Of a stretch of DNA of 64,000 nt, positions 51,901-62,197 are shown in pieces. The notes under the pieces were generated by a model that saw only the letters and a list, made by a program, of their open reading frames with translations, was not told the origin of the DNA and made no database searches. Position 1 is the first letter of the stretch, and every line of letters begins with the position of its first letter. This DNA is from Blattamonas nauphoetae (taxonomy: Eukaryota > Preaxostyla > Oxymonadida): the NCBI GenBank assembly GCA_033064195.1, contig JARBJD010000327.1:1-64000 (forward strand), in the 5' to 3' direction. Made by a program: the position numbers and the translations under genes.

Positions 51901-54900
51901 ACATTCTTCGTTCCTGCTGAACCAGCACGAATCACGGGAGCTAGAAGTTGGCTGAATGGAAAGAAAGACGAGTTGATTGTTGAGCTGAGTGGGAGTGCTT
52001 TGTCGTCGAGTTCGGATCTGAGTGTTGTGATGACAGGAACGTCACACTCAGTGTCGTCGAGTGGAGGGCTGTTCAACGTGTCGTCGACGAAGTGTTTTGT
52101 GAAGTTCGCGATTGGATTGAATGAGGACGAATCAAACGTTGTGTTTGGAGGGCACTACGATTTGTTGTCAGTTGGATCTGGATCATCGTCAGTGATTGTG
52201 ACACCTGGTCTCGTCGTCGATGTTGATCATCCTCCCCGCATCGTCTCAATCGTTGTTCCAGAAGAAGTCACCACATCCACTTTCGATCTTTCAGTTTCTG
52301 GCTCGCATCTGCCATCTGGCAAGACATACACTGTGACGCTGACAACTGACCACACTTTCGAGATTTCATTCAATTCAGCCTCCGCTGGGGCATCAACCGT
52401 GACTATTGGGGGAAGTGGACAAGTTCAATACGACACATCATACACGATCCAATCGATCATTCTGAGTGAGAGTGAGAAGGAAGACGAACACATCCTGTTC
52501 TCAGAATTGACGTTCAAAACGCCTCGTGGACCGACTCTCTCATCGATTTCGTGTGACTTCGATCCCTCTGATCCAGATTCTGTGAAAGTGTCGTTATCAA
52601 CAGAACGAATGCCTATTGCTGACTTCACCATCGTGGTTGAGACAATTGAACCTGATGACTCGCCATCTGAGACGGTCGAGTTGACAATCACTTCCAGTGC
52701 CATCTCGTCTGGATTTGTTGTTGTGAAAGTGTACAAACAGACAGGCACACTGAAGTATGGAACGAACTATCTCGTGACTCAGATGTGGAGTGGGAGTGTC
52801 GTGGTTGTTCTTGCGAATCGACTCTTCTCGACTCCGCCAGAACCGATCCGAATCACATCAGCTTCTTGCTCGCTGGGAGGGGATCAAGAGAAATCAGCGC
52901 TTGTCTCTCTGAAGGGAGTAAAGTTGGGAGGAGGGATGGAGTTCAACGTGACAGTTCAGAAGATGATTGGATTGGCAGCAAGTGGTGAAGATATTGTGCT
53001 TTCTGGAAGACTCTCTGGTTCTTCGTCATCAACCGAACACATCTTGTCTGTTGAGATCTTCGGAATCTCCAACACTCCCCTTTCATTCGACACGAAGTAT
53101 CTGATCACCAAATTCGTTGTCAAAGATTCTGTTTCAACTGTAGATGCCGATGCAACTTTCTTCGTTCCTGCCGAACCAGCTCGTATTGTTGATGTCAAAA
53201 GGAGGCAGCTGAACCCGGATCGAACACGAATGCTCGTGCTGTTGAAAGGTCGCGCTCTCGATTCTCGAACCGGACTGGTGTGTCTGATGAAAGGAAACAC
53301 TCTTTTGGAATGGTTGTCGGATGTGGCTGTTGTGAACAACACGCACTGCACATTGGAATTCACAGTTGGAGGAACGGAAAACTCAACCCACATGAAATAT
53401 GGAGAAGAATACACTCTTCAAGGAAGCTGGACTGCATCGAGTGGCTTTCATGTTGAATCTGGAATCAAAGTCAGAGTACCCTTCCCTCCAAAAATCACAG
53501 ATCTGAAGTTCACGTTCTCGAACACTCTTCACACGGGCTGCTTTGTTGATCTAACTGGAACCGACCTGATTGTTGGGAACTCACTGAATGTCACTCTCAA
53601 CGAGTCGCTCTCCTTCATCACCACAATCACATCGGAAACAAAAGCTCGATCATCAGAACAGCTCATTGGATGGACAACGTCTCTCAATCACAACACTCAA
53701 TACACGATCACATCGATTGAAGCGATGAATGAAGATGATGGAACCACGTTTTGTGATCCACTGATCACCAAAGCGCCTGGCTCACTTCCTGATGACGTCG
53801 TGATTTACGTTGATTCTGATTCATCTTCAGATTCGAGTTTGTTTTGTGGAGATCGAACTCGACCATGCTCAACGATTGAAGATGGATGGAAGATTGTGGA
53901 AGGAGTTGGGATTTCAACATTCTCGATTTCGATTCTTCACAACACGACGCAGACAGAACAAGTGAAGATCTTGTCTCATCATGAAGTTGTGATTGAATCA
54001 AAGCCATCAACGAAACCAGAACTGTTTGTGTCTCCTTCTTTGTCGTCGTCGGAGTTGGATGGCGAAGGAATGGTTGATGTTTGTGGTGGTCGGCTTCGGG
54101 TTCATGATGTTGATGTTGTTCTTTCTGACTCTGCTTCTGTGATCTTCATTCGAATGGTTGGAGGTTACTTGACAATCGAAACGTGCTCACTCGTTGGACC
54201 GAAAGGAACCCCAGCAATCAACAACATTGAATCAGGCCATGATTTGTGTGAGTGGGATACTGGCGCACTCATCTTGGTTGACTCGACAACGACGATCACA
54301 TCGACACGACTGACACATCTCTCGTCTGGAGCGATCAACATGAAGAAGGGAAACCTGACCATCAGCTCGTCGTCCATTGATTCAAACACTCCCCACTCAT
54401 CATCATTCCCGTCTCTCCGCCACAACATTCGGTGCTCGGAAGGAGGAGAGATTGAGGTTGGGAGTCTGAATGGAGGAGATGGGTCGTCGGAGACGCATCC
54501 TCATCTTTGGCTGTCACACGACGACTGCTTGTTGAGTGGCAACGATGTGAAAGTCAACGCTCCGTTCTTCGTGCCAACACTCTCGTCATCGTCGACGAGC
54601 AAACTGAACAAGACAGAAAAGGCATTCATCTTGACGATAAACGGTACAACTCTGATTCCTTGCTCGCTGATGCTGGAAGTGTTTGAGAAGAAGAAAGATG
54701 GAACAGAGGGACAGTCGAAGCAGTTTCCGCTCGCTCTGGACACGACAATGTCGTTCAACGACTCAACGATCGAACTGTCTCTCCCGCTCTCGTCGCTGTC
54801 GTCGTTTGATGCTTCCTTGGAATGGGATGGTCGACTGTTGTTTGGGAAGGATGAGAAATCGAGCAGTTTCACGATCCAACTGAGCGCAGCTGACCGACGA

Positions 54901-55518
54901 TCGCAAGCAGTGAGGGAGAACATGAAGTGGTGGATTCCTCTCCTCGTCTCTCTCATCTGCCTCCTGATCTTCATTGTCGTCATCGTGTTCGTCTGCTGGC
55001 GACGAAGAAGGCAGACGAAACAAAACACTCTACTGGCCCAACCGCAAGAACTTGCCCCGATTGACGAAAAGATGGAGATTGAATACGAAGACAGTGTGAC
55101 GATGGAAGTGAGCAAAATTGTGGAAAGCACCAAAATGGAAAACAGAGAATCGATAGCTTCAAAGGAGATTGATTCAGACCTCGCTGAATGCCTCAATTGT
55201 GGGGAAGGATTTGTGACGAGCTTTGTGCCGAAGAAAGCGACACTTTACGAGCTGCTCCACCGCGAGAGGAAGACGCTGGCGAACCGACGACAGTGCGAGA
55301 TCCAGCTTTCGCGAGGACTGGACCAGATGGCTCGGATGGCAGAGTTCTCGAAAATGCTTCAACATGTGACGAGCCATCGGATTCTGATTGGGAAAGACGG
55401 ATCACTTAACGTGAACTTGGAGAAACCAGAAGGGACTGGATCAGGGCTTTCCAAAATGGGAGCCATGTTCGAAAATAGCTATCAAAAACTGAGAAAATGG
55501 TTGTCTAATTTAGAGTAG
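49000..55518 (+). CDS. Surface protein: beta-helix, Ig-like repeats, TM and kinase-like tail
   Basis: Single-exon gene of 2172 residues starting with a short signal peptide (MFLFLMLCGTIRSQ). Residues about 80-515 form right-handed beta-helix rungs of the pectin-lyase type (CTFKQCSAQKNGGAIA, SSFFGCTAPFGGSLYL). Residues about 535-1590 hold ten or so Ig-like or IPT-like beta repeats with AFDTKYLIT and EPxRIxSxSCSL blocks. Residues 1595-1850 hold a second beta-helix stretch with YVDSDSSSDSSLFCGDRTRP. The TM segment is at about 1977-2003 (WWIPLLVSLICLLIFIVVIV), followed by RRRR. The tail contains TLYELLHRERKTLANRRQCE, which resembles the kinase-like tails of related oxymonad proteins but lacks a full catalytic domain. 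It probably acts in adhesion or sensing. It is the intact relative of the pseudogenes at 17208-25933. Confidence 0.85.
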   Translation: MFLFLMLCGTIRSQEQLLRSLREILDTRKVNFSNKKDALFAELHVPSGRYHIAYYLVESDTLHLRGNSTTIMHMERRTLASKMKLDVEGQNRQEAETGTNTMFIFWNCTASLWNVLLDSSVMGTTVGRLRESCVTIVGSRILSNAEQSPFVIVGGGSAVGSWISVIDSVHESSDCLVLLPLVWEMSSELDESGSVLVSGSGMEVSNVHLIAGSGPLFGRSEQATRETRRDDSRVETRLIGSRIVNTTSEVGVRSGVEGIGEGLVGCSVSSSTNHLCGTAIGGMDDGGSLLSLNTSFTCCHTPSWTNADPNIRQNQYLKGRTAISSITSPHVFTLCTFKQCSAQKNGGAIATETNKIILQIDQCSFHTCSCIISTGWGGAISVCPPDGGQATLSVSSSSFFGCTAPFGGSLYLFRVHDLSVSECVFLDSKSSFFGGAIAIANTSFGASAGITNTLFQNCRETTTGTSFGGAAFHIHNCPSHKLSYVQFRLCVAAGGRGHDVFLQGSPFTSSSYSTCDSTSSNKHRVSSGSSDNSSLLKDTEFEATIESLAWTETGDDTVTFILTLDKAVSGTMMVLVSNLEGTRQEVNGMAPKIGRVLFSFVSSAVGTCSSSVGESELLQLPLSDYKILAASISNHKATTPSDLLAAPAIPTIIRASCDLDESGTEVDVTFSGMVIPEGPCTLTLNDSSTLEVTFSDESGTSVGSVTKGVSGKDGEWSEKTEYVLTGIVSLVSPATSIEIASDVGFRIPAAARLSKVSVSGFVDPRKTSVQLSFESLKLEANKNYILKLKQTESSEDAITRELETDGNGDVLDVTESLYPFMTEAEERRKQLKFGKSYEVLSLTASGRTRSVLISSFVITMPDEPMRITSSSCSLGGDQQKSALVILKGVKLGGGMEFNVTVQKMIGLAASGEDIVLSGRLSGSSSSTEHTHSVDIFGVSNAPLSFDTKYLITKFVAKDYVSAVDAFVTFFVPAEPARITGARSWLNGKKDELIVELSGSALSSSSDLSVVMTGTSHSVSSSGGLFNVSSTKCFVKFAIGLNEDESNVVFGGHYDLLSVGSGSSSVIVTPGLVVDVDHPPRIVSIVVPEEVTTSTFDLSVSGSHLPSGKTYTVTLTTDHTFEISFNSASAGASTVTIGGSGQVQYDTSYTIQSIILSESEKEDEHILFSELTFKTPRGPTLSSISCDFDPSDPDSVKVSLSTERMPIADFTIVVETIEPDDSPSETVELTITSSAISSGFVVVKVYKQTGTLKYGTNYLVTQMWSGSVVVVLANRLFSTPPEPIRITSASCSLGGDQEKSALVSLKGVKLGGGMEFNVTVQKMIGLAASGEDIVLSGRLSGSSSSTEHILSVEIFGISNTPLSFDTKYLITKFVVKDSVSTVDADATFFVPAEPARIVDVKRRQLNPDRTRMLVLLKGRALDSRTGLVCLMKGNTLLEWLSDVAVVNNTHCTLEFTVGGTENSTHMKYGEEYTLQGSWTASSGFHVESGIKVRVPFPPKITDLKFTFSNTLHTGCFVDLTGTDLIVGNSLNVTLNESLSFITTITSETKARSSEQLIGWTTSLNHNTQYTITSIEAMNEDDGTTFCDPLITKAPGSLPDDVVIYVDSDSSSDSSLFCGDRTRPCSTIEDGWKIVEGVGISTFSISILHNTTQTEQVKILSHHEVVIESKPSTKPELFVSPSLSSSELDGEGMVDVCGGRLRVHDVDVVLSDSASVIFIRMVGGYLTIETCSLVGPKGTPAINNIESGHDLCEWDTGALILVDSTTTITSTRLTHLSSGAINMKKGNLTISSSSIDSNTPHSSSFPSLRHNIRCSEGGEIEVGSLNGGDGSSETHPHLWLSHDDCLLSGNDVKVNAPFFVPTLSSSSTSKLNKTEKAFILTINGTTLIPCSLMLEVFEKKKDGTEGQSKQFPLALDTTMSFNDSTIELSLPLSSLSSFDASLEWDGRLLFGKDEKSSSFTIQLSAADRRSQAVRENMKWWIPLLVSLICLLIFIVVIVFVCWRRRRQTKQNTLLAQPQELAPIDEKMEIEYEDSVTMEVSKIVESTKMENRESIASKEIDSDLAECLNCGEGFVTSFVPKKATLYELLHRERKTLANRRQCEIQLSRGLDQMARMAEFSKMLQHVTSHRILIGKDGSLNVNLEKPEGTGSGLSKMGAMFENSYQKLRKWLSNLE
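51582..51935 (+). repeat. Internal direct repeat, unit 1
   Basis: About 350 bp inside the surface-protein gene, repeated with a fixed offset of 1254 bp. A central stretch of more than 100 bp looks identical to unit 2. Confidence 0.85.
52836..53189 (+). repeat. Internal direct repeat, unit 2
   Basis: Second copy of the 350-bp unit. The protein differs mainly at the edges (VDIFGVSNAPLSF against VEIFGISNTPLSF). Confidence 0.85.
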
Positions 55519-56683
55519 GCTATCATAGGGAGCCGCAGACTATGTGTTCGGCAGAAAGGGAGAACGAGAGGTTTTGATCGAACCCAACATTAAATCAAAG
55601 TACCAGTTCTTTTTTCTCTAATCTTGGAAGTTAGTCATATGGATCAAATTGGTAATAGATGTGGGACACAAAAGATTTTGGAGACATATTTCACATTTCA
55701 TCATAAATACGTAACAAGGACAGTTGTAGAGTGAAGGAGAGATTGCAGGAAGCTTATTACACCACCTAAAGGAGTGTGAACTCAATTGGAGATGCTCGGG
55801 AATCTCATTTCTTTTCTCATTTGTTATGGGTTGATCTCGATTCTCAAATTGACGATTTCCACACGGTATCGAAAAAATCATCAATAAAAACTGAATGAAA
55901 ACACGTGTGAAATGGATGAAGTCGACATGAACGTGATCCGTCCTTCAATTGGAGAGATCTCTTTCTGCGTCCATAATCGGAGTAGGACGACATGTTATCT
56001 CTGTGCTTGCCTAAATTTGTGAAGAGAATGAAAAATAAGGAATGAGAAAGAGAGCAAACGTGCAAAACACAGAAAAGAGGCTGGATCGGTTCGGATTTGT
56101 GGAGTGACGAACCTGTTCGTCTAATTTGTTGAATCAACAAAGTTGGATGGATAAACACTGAAAAATGTGAAAAACGAGAAGGAAATTGAGTGATGAAGGA
56201 AATAGGGAGATATTGGCAAGAAAAGTGATGAAACAATTGTTGTGGATAAAAATTGAACAATTGAGTTTTGTATGATGGAAAACACACCCGAATCGCATTT
56301 CAGCGAACATCAGGTCATTGTCCGTGAGTGGGTTAATCTTGAACACAGGATCCTTGAACGGGGATTTTTGGGCGGGCAAGAGGGGATTTCGGCTTTTTGA
56401 TCACATCCATTATTGGGTTTCTCAATTTTTTCGGATTCTTCTGATTAGGTTTTCGCCATGTCATCTGAGACATGGAAGGCGAAACGGATTGTGATATGAC
56501 TTTTTCCGGAAAACGGATATCTTGTCACATTGATTGCGGGATGATCAGACCTTGATCCTCCTTTCTCCACTTCAAGACCATTTTACCTTTCCGTTGACTT
56601 TTGTAGTGTAAACCGATTAGTTCACGAATCATTTTCACAAATATGAGATCTTAATTGTCTATAGATCGCTCAAAGAGGGAATT
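55519..56683. other. Spacer without secure gene
   Basis: A minus-strand frame at 55844-56287 contains stretches that look exonic between GT-AG-like signals, but the first-exon phase fails (see rejected items). Nothing else is supported. Confidence 0.4.
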
Positions 56684-59113
56684 ATGTCCCGAAAAAGAAT
56701 TATGTCCCATGTCTATAAACAATCAGCCCTCATACAGAGGTTTCAGATCGAATTCGGCAATTCTGACTCCGTCTTTCGGATTGTGGAAGATTCAGGAATT
56801 ATTTGTACTCTCTGTTCGAACTACTACAAAAACATCTTCAAAACACAGAAAGCTTTCATCAATCATCCTTCCTCGACGCTAAAATTCAACAATTTAACGA
56901 AACATATCTCGTCTAGAAGACATCAAGCAGCAGAAAACGATGATGTGCCCACGAATGTTCCAAACAAGCGGTCGCTCCCGCTTCCTCAACTCTCTGAAAT
57001 TCTACTCCAAAATCTATTTCGTGCCGTGCATTGGATAGTCAAAAACAATCAACCGATCCAACTGTATTCGTCACTAATTGAACTTCAAGATCGAGCCTCG
57101 GGTGTGCCATCGGAATCAGTAGGCACATATAGATCTCATCGATCGTTTCGGAAAGGCTTAGCAATTCTTTCAAAGACCTTCGGCTTCAGATCAAACAATC
57201 TGAATTCATCATTTCCAAAGTTTTGTCTTGTTCTCGACACTACCACAGATTTAATGGGTCAAACCCATCTCATTATTTTACTAACGTTCCTTGATTTGGA
57301 TTTCACGCCACAATCACAAATCCTCGCACTTCCTGCATTGGAAACCTCATCAGGAGAGGAAATGCAAATCTCGATTCAGAATGTTCTATCGAAGCACAAT
57401 CTCGACGTCTCACAATGCATTGGGCTTTCGACAGACGGGGCCAGTTCGATGGTAGGTCTCCAAAATGGATTGCTGGGAAGACTTAAGAGGGTTGGGTTCT
57501 GTGGCTTGCACGTACACTGTTTTGCACATCGTGTGCAAATCCTCATCAACAGAGTCCAACAATTCACCCACAATTCTCAATTTAAGCAAGCGATCAAAGA
57601 GCTCCAACGTGGTGCAGCGTGGCTAAGAAAGAGTGGGAACAGGAGGAAACGATTGGAGGCACTGCAGAGACACCAACATTCCCATCTCACAACTATCCCG
57701 ATTGTCCATCGAATCCGGTGGACGTCGGTGTATCGGTCTCTCACCCACGCTATCGCTGTCTTTTCTTCCATGAGAAAAGTCATCCAGTCTTTTGCTTCAT
57801 CACGCAAAAAGGATCTATCCTTGAAGTCGGCTTGGTCAAGTTCTCTACTGTCACAATTTATCATTCTCGAACGAATTTTAACACCTCTAAACAATCTGAC
57901 ACTTGCTGTGCAGTCGGAAAGGCTCACAGTTTTTACGCTTCAGCAGAAGCTCAATCAAACTATCCTGGAACTCTCTGAAATTGGCTCACCATCTCTTCTC
58001 CTCGAGTCAATTTCGAATCGAACACTGTTTGATGCATCTCTACAGGATCTGGAAATTGTGAGTAATGGATTGAGGATGGCAGCTGATTTGGAGAAAGAGT
58101 TGCGGGCCGAGACAAAACAAGGAGAGTGGAGGTTGTTGGTGGACTTATTTTCTTGGACCGACGAAGACGAACTAATGATGTCGAGGAGCGCATTCAAACA
58201 GCTATCGGATCTCCTCTCCGGACATTTTCCCACTTTTCAAACAATTTCTCTCGATGCTGAATTTGATCGTTATGTTCTAGTCTGTCAAGAGAATCCAGGT
58301 CTTTCTCTCGAAAGAGGCCTCCAGAGGGCACTTCATTTCTCGAGTATGAACGACGTTGGTTCGTTTCCACGCATCACCCTTTTTTCTCACATGTGTTTCA
58401 TCCTTTCTCCTACTTCAGTTGCTGCTGAGAGAGGATTCAGCCGAAAGAACCGGATAAAGACTTCATTCCGAATGTCTCTCTCGAACAAAACCTTGGAGGC
58501 CCTCTTCCTTCACTCAACAAATGGGCCAGAGACTCTCTCAGAAGATCAGCTCACTTCACTCATCTCAAAGTATAGACAAAAACATCCACTGACTCGATAT
58601 TCACCGATTCGACGCGGTGTGAAGCGCTATGGGTCTCCAGAAATCTCAGTTGGTGAAAAGGTGATGAAGCCAGGGATTGGATTTGGAACCCAGATTGAAA
58701 GGCTCTCAGCTGAAATGGATCGATGTGATGAATGGGAAAGAGAAAGTGAAGCTACTCTGGTCTGGAGCAGTTTGGCCAATGAACAGACTCATTCTTCAAT
58801 GCTGGTGCTCCCGTGTTCAAACGACTCAATCAGATCCATGCCAGTTCCATTTGATGCTCCACTTCACAATCACACCAACTTTGAACAGGTGAATTCATTC
58901 CCTCCTCGTTTTGACCCGGTTTTCCAACATTTCTCTGGCCGCCGGAATCAAGAAGTGGAAAAGCAAGATACTCCTTCTTTGTCAACACAGATTCAGAAAG
59001 CCTTTTCGTCACAGGAGGACAATTTCGGGACAGAACAGCAGGATTCTTCGGATCTGAATGAAGAAATGATGGAGAATTCGATGTTGTACCTTCCGACAAT
59101 GCGATTTTCTTGA
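56684..59113 (+). CDS. hAT-family transposase, open, with extended tail
   Basis: An uninterrupted frame of 809 residues. A BED-like zinc finger lies near the start (C41, C44, H74, H80). The RNase H-like core shows LVLDTTTDLMG (about 185-195) and CIGLSTDGASSMVGL (about 244-258), with an HCFAHRVQILINRV helix after it. The C-terminal hAT dimerisation block reads LSPTSVAAERGFSRKNRIKT. A further tail of about 180 residues, Ser/Gln/Glu-rich and likely disordered, is not usual for these enzymes. It binds and moves hAT elements. No TIR or 8-bp duplication was found around it, so domestication or loss of the ends is possible. It could be the source for the hAT-like element at 31644. Confidence 0.8.
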   Translation: MSRKRIMSHVYKQSALIQRFQIEFGNSDSVFRIVEDSGIICTLCSNYYKNIFKTQKAFINHPSSTLKFNNLTKHISSRRHQAAENDDVPTNVPNKRSLPLPQLSEILLQNLFRAVHWIVKNNQPIQLYSSLIELQDRASGVPSESVGTYRSHRSFRKGLAILSKTFGFRSNNLNSSFPKFCLVLDTTTDLMGQTHLIILLTFLDLDFTPQSQILALPALETSSGEEMQISIQNVLSKHNLDVSQCIGLSTDGASSMVGLQNGLLGRLKRVGFCGLHVHCFAHRVQILINRVQQFTHNSQFKQAIKELQRGAAWLRKSGNRRKRLEALQRHQHSHLTTIPIVHRIRWTSVYRSLTHAIAVFSSMRKVIQSFASSRKKDLSLKSAWSSSLLSQFIILERILTPLNNLTLAVQSERLTVFTLQQKLNQTILELSEIGSPSLLLESISNRTLFDASLQDLEIVSNGLRMAADLEKELRAETKQGEWRLLVDLFSWTDEDELMMSRSAFKQLSDLLSGHFPTFQTISLDAEFDRYVLVCQENPGLSLERGLQRALHFSSMNDVGSFPRITLFSHMCFILSPTSVAAERGFSRKNRIKTSFRMSLSNKTLEALFLHSTNGPETLSEDQLTSLISKYRQKHPLTRYSPIRRGVKRYGSPEISVGEKVMKPGIGFGTQIERLSAEMDRCDEWERESEATLVWSSLANEQTHSSMLVLPCSNDSIRSMPVPFDAPLHNHTNFEQVNSFPPRFDPVFQHFSGRRNQEVEKQDTPSLSTQIQKAFSSQEDNFGTEQQDSSDLNEEMMENSMLYLPTMRFS

Positions 59114-59119
59114 AAGAGA

Positions 59120-61995
59120 ATGCCTCTTCAACGTCCAAACTCACGCCTCGCCCGACTCCTCAAATCTCTATGCACAGGCCGCCTCTCACCCACTTCGAGA
59201 GCTTCACAAGTGCAACACTCGCCAATGAGACAGGAACAGAAGAAGCTGTTCATGCCATCGCCTCCACACCCCAACCACCCCGCGCACTCGTCTCTCTTCG
59301 TCACCCTCGCTTTCGCCATCCCAACGCACCCCTCCCGCGATGATTGAATACGAAGGGAAGATCGTTCGTCGTCGCTACAACCCAAGTCGCACACCGTCCA
59401 ACGACGACCATCTCTGGCGGAGAGTGCCGAAGTATCAAGTTGACAAATATCCCATGGAGGAGAGTGGATCAGAACCAATGACACCAGATTCCATGATTTC
59501 GATGCACAACGAAGGGCTGCTGTCGACCGAACCAGAAAGAAGGAGGGTTTCTGAACCGATTCAAATCAGAGACTAAACAACCACACCTCCTTCCCTCCGC
59601 AGATCGACGGAGCACGCACACGAATCGGCAGTGGCGTCGCCTCGAGTGGTTCAGAACAGACTGTCGCTCCAATTTGAGGAGGTCAACCTGCCTGTTTTGA
59701 GGTTTACGAACTCAACGACAGCTGAAGGGATTCAAACGAGAGATATGATCCTGGAGATCCCAGAAGTGTTGGGGAAGGATGAGGAGATTGACGGCACACA
59801 CGATGAACAGGCAGTTCCAGCGACGGAACCAGCAATGGTGAAGGAACCAGCGGAAGAAACACAAGATTCACTTTCACAAAACTCATCATCATCAATCCAA
59901 ATTAGCAGTCTTTCTCACCAAAGCCAGGATCAAACTCCATCCGAATCGAAAGAAGAAGGCGACACACACACTCCTTCAAACTCGATCGCACCAACTCCTC
60001 CAATTTCGGCCAAGTCGCCACTTCACCACCGTCTCCCTCCCTCGAAGCTTCGAGCTCGCCAAGTCCTCCTTCTTCGCCATCTGATTCGTCGTCGTCCGCC
60101 TTCCTGTCTCAACTCACCAGCGGCGAAACACCAGCGCCTGTCTCGGAAACCAACGATTTCTTCAACACTCCGCAGGCCTCTCTCGTCAAACGACAGTCAG
60201 GATTCACCAAAACAAGCCCTGATTTCCTGAGCGATTTGGAGGGAATGAAGGATGAGGCGGGTGAGTCGTTGGGTGTTGCTCGTCAGATGGTGTTAGAGAC
60301 ACTTCCGCCACTCCCACCGCCAGCTCCGTCGTTGATGAGACCGAAGGAAGAAGAATCGATCGTCCCACATCAACCTGTCCTTCTTCCAGCGATCAAACTG
60401 AATAGAACTCACTCCCTCCCTCAGAATCTCAAGATGATTCTAATACCATCGACGACAGCGCTGAATCAGCCCAAAAGTTCAACTATTACGCTCCAAAACC
60501 AGACTCACTACTCGATTTACACCATCGCTCCCGAAGAGACCTCATCTCTTCCGACGCCGAGCTCTTTTCTTCGTCCGACGATGCACACTCAACTATCCCT
60601 CGCTCGCCTCTGACAGATTGGAAAGCTGACGAATACACACTCCCAACGTCGCAGTCGATGGTTGGACTGAAAAAGAAGAAGAAACCGCGCAAGTCAGCCA
60701 GATTCTCCGCAGACCGATCGACAAAGTAGATGCGAATGGAAAGACAGCAGAAAATGATCAACGAGCAGATGGAGCAGGAGCGGATGAATTCGGAGGTGAC
60801 AGCGAAGCCGAAGACGAAGAAGAAGGGACGAAATATCAAAGTGACGAAAGAGGAAAAGACGAACAGTGTCTTCCAGCCATCCACGCCTCAAGCCGGCGGA
60901 AAGAAGAAGAAGATGCTGAAGAAACAACCGCCGTTCGGAGCGAACAAGCCGGGTCTTCTTTTGATGCCACTGACTCCACGCTCCACGCCACAGCAGCACC
61001 CGCTCACGCCACAACTCAGAGGACAGCAACTGGCGACGTCGCTGACTGGACTGAACGTGACTGCGTCGCTCCTCCAGCCACTCACATCCACATCCTCCAC
61101 CACTCAGCCGTCGACACCTCAACCATCTGTGTCTCTTCGCTCGAGACGAACATCACTCTCGCCAAGTCCGAATGTTGGGAACGATCGAGGCCAATCCCCA
61201 ACCACGTCACCCCACCTCTCCCTCATCAGCACTCGATCCATGCAAGGTCGCCTTCCCTTCTTCATCTCCCTCCACTCTCTCGTGTAAACACTCGTCATCC
61301 CAGCGACATCCAACCAGACAGTCTCTCCAGCCGAAACTCGTGTAACACCACTGACAAGCTGACCTCAACACGATCTCCCCGAAATCATGTCCATTTTGTT
61401 CCATTAAATTGCGATGCACATTCCGGATGCTAAATGACAGCTGCGCATCGCCGCTCGCGTCATTGAAACTCTCTCGTCATCCAATCTGAGAAGCCTCGTG
61501 TTTATCGGCGATGAGGAGCGAGGGTGGAGAGACACACAACGAATGCGAATGTCGCCAGCACCGCTGGTCAGAACAGAGGAAGTCATTCCAGGTACTTCTC
61601 GTGACATGTACTGGGCATTATCGATGGACAGAATTTCAATCACAAGCTTCAACCTCAACCCAGTCGAGAGAACAAGGGAACAAGAAAGGAGATTCGTTGT
61701 TAGCCAAGTCCTCGCTCGGATCGGACGGACAGGAAAGCAAAGAGGACGTCGAGGAAGACTCAGACGAGTGATGGGACCAAGCAGAGCCGATCATTGAAAG
61801 CTACATGCGCAACGAACTATCAAGTCTGTCTTCGTTGGAGACAGAAATGGCGAGTTGGACTTCTCATCCCTCAGCCTCACTCTCCCACACTGGAATCGTC
61901 CAGGTTGTGGTCGCTTGCCCATCAGACCATCTCGGCCTCCTCCGGCGAACATCCGTGGCTGGTTATGGAAAACGATCTCAAAGAGAGCAGATGAA
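59120..61995 (+). pseudogene. Disordered host protein gene, broken
   Basis: Coding-like stretches follow one another in different frames: a Pro/Arg/Ser-rich part (59120-59347), YEGKIVRRRYNPSRTPSNDD (59340-59576), VNLPVLRFTNSTTAEGIQTR (59631 on), then TSPPSPSLEASSSPSPPSSP leading into VKRQSGFTKTSPDFLSDLEG (about 60010-60400). Next comes SAESAQKFNYYAPKPDSLLD to KKKKKPRKSARFSADRSTK, halted by a TAG at 60727-60729 and going on in frame as MRMERQQKMINEQMEQERMN to 61287. Later pieces (61450-61995) include NLRSLVFIGDEERGW and an in-frame TGA at 61769-61771. At least four frame changes and two stops mark it as decayed. Function unknown. It lies directly behind the transposase. Confidence 0.45.
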
Positions 61996-62197
61996 TCAGT
62001 CAGCTCCAATCACGCGCAGTAAATCCCTTTCTTTTTTCTATCGCCTTAGTTATTTCGTATATCAATGTGTAGCTCGGATTTAAGATTTCAGTACATGGTT
62101 TTTAAAAGGGTGATGTGATCTGATTCTACAAAATTATGGGTACTTTTGGAAAGCCCTGTTTGTGACTTCATGAAGCTGAATCAGGGTCGAAGTAATA

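Noticed and set aside
55844-56379. A small spliced minus-strand gene with exon-like blocks and GTGTGT and GTTCGT donors
   Set aside because: The inner blocks share one frame, but the only available first exon does not join in phase and has no ATG in the needed frame. RNA-seq over 55.8-56.4 kb would decide.
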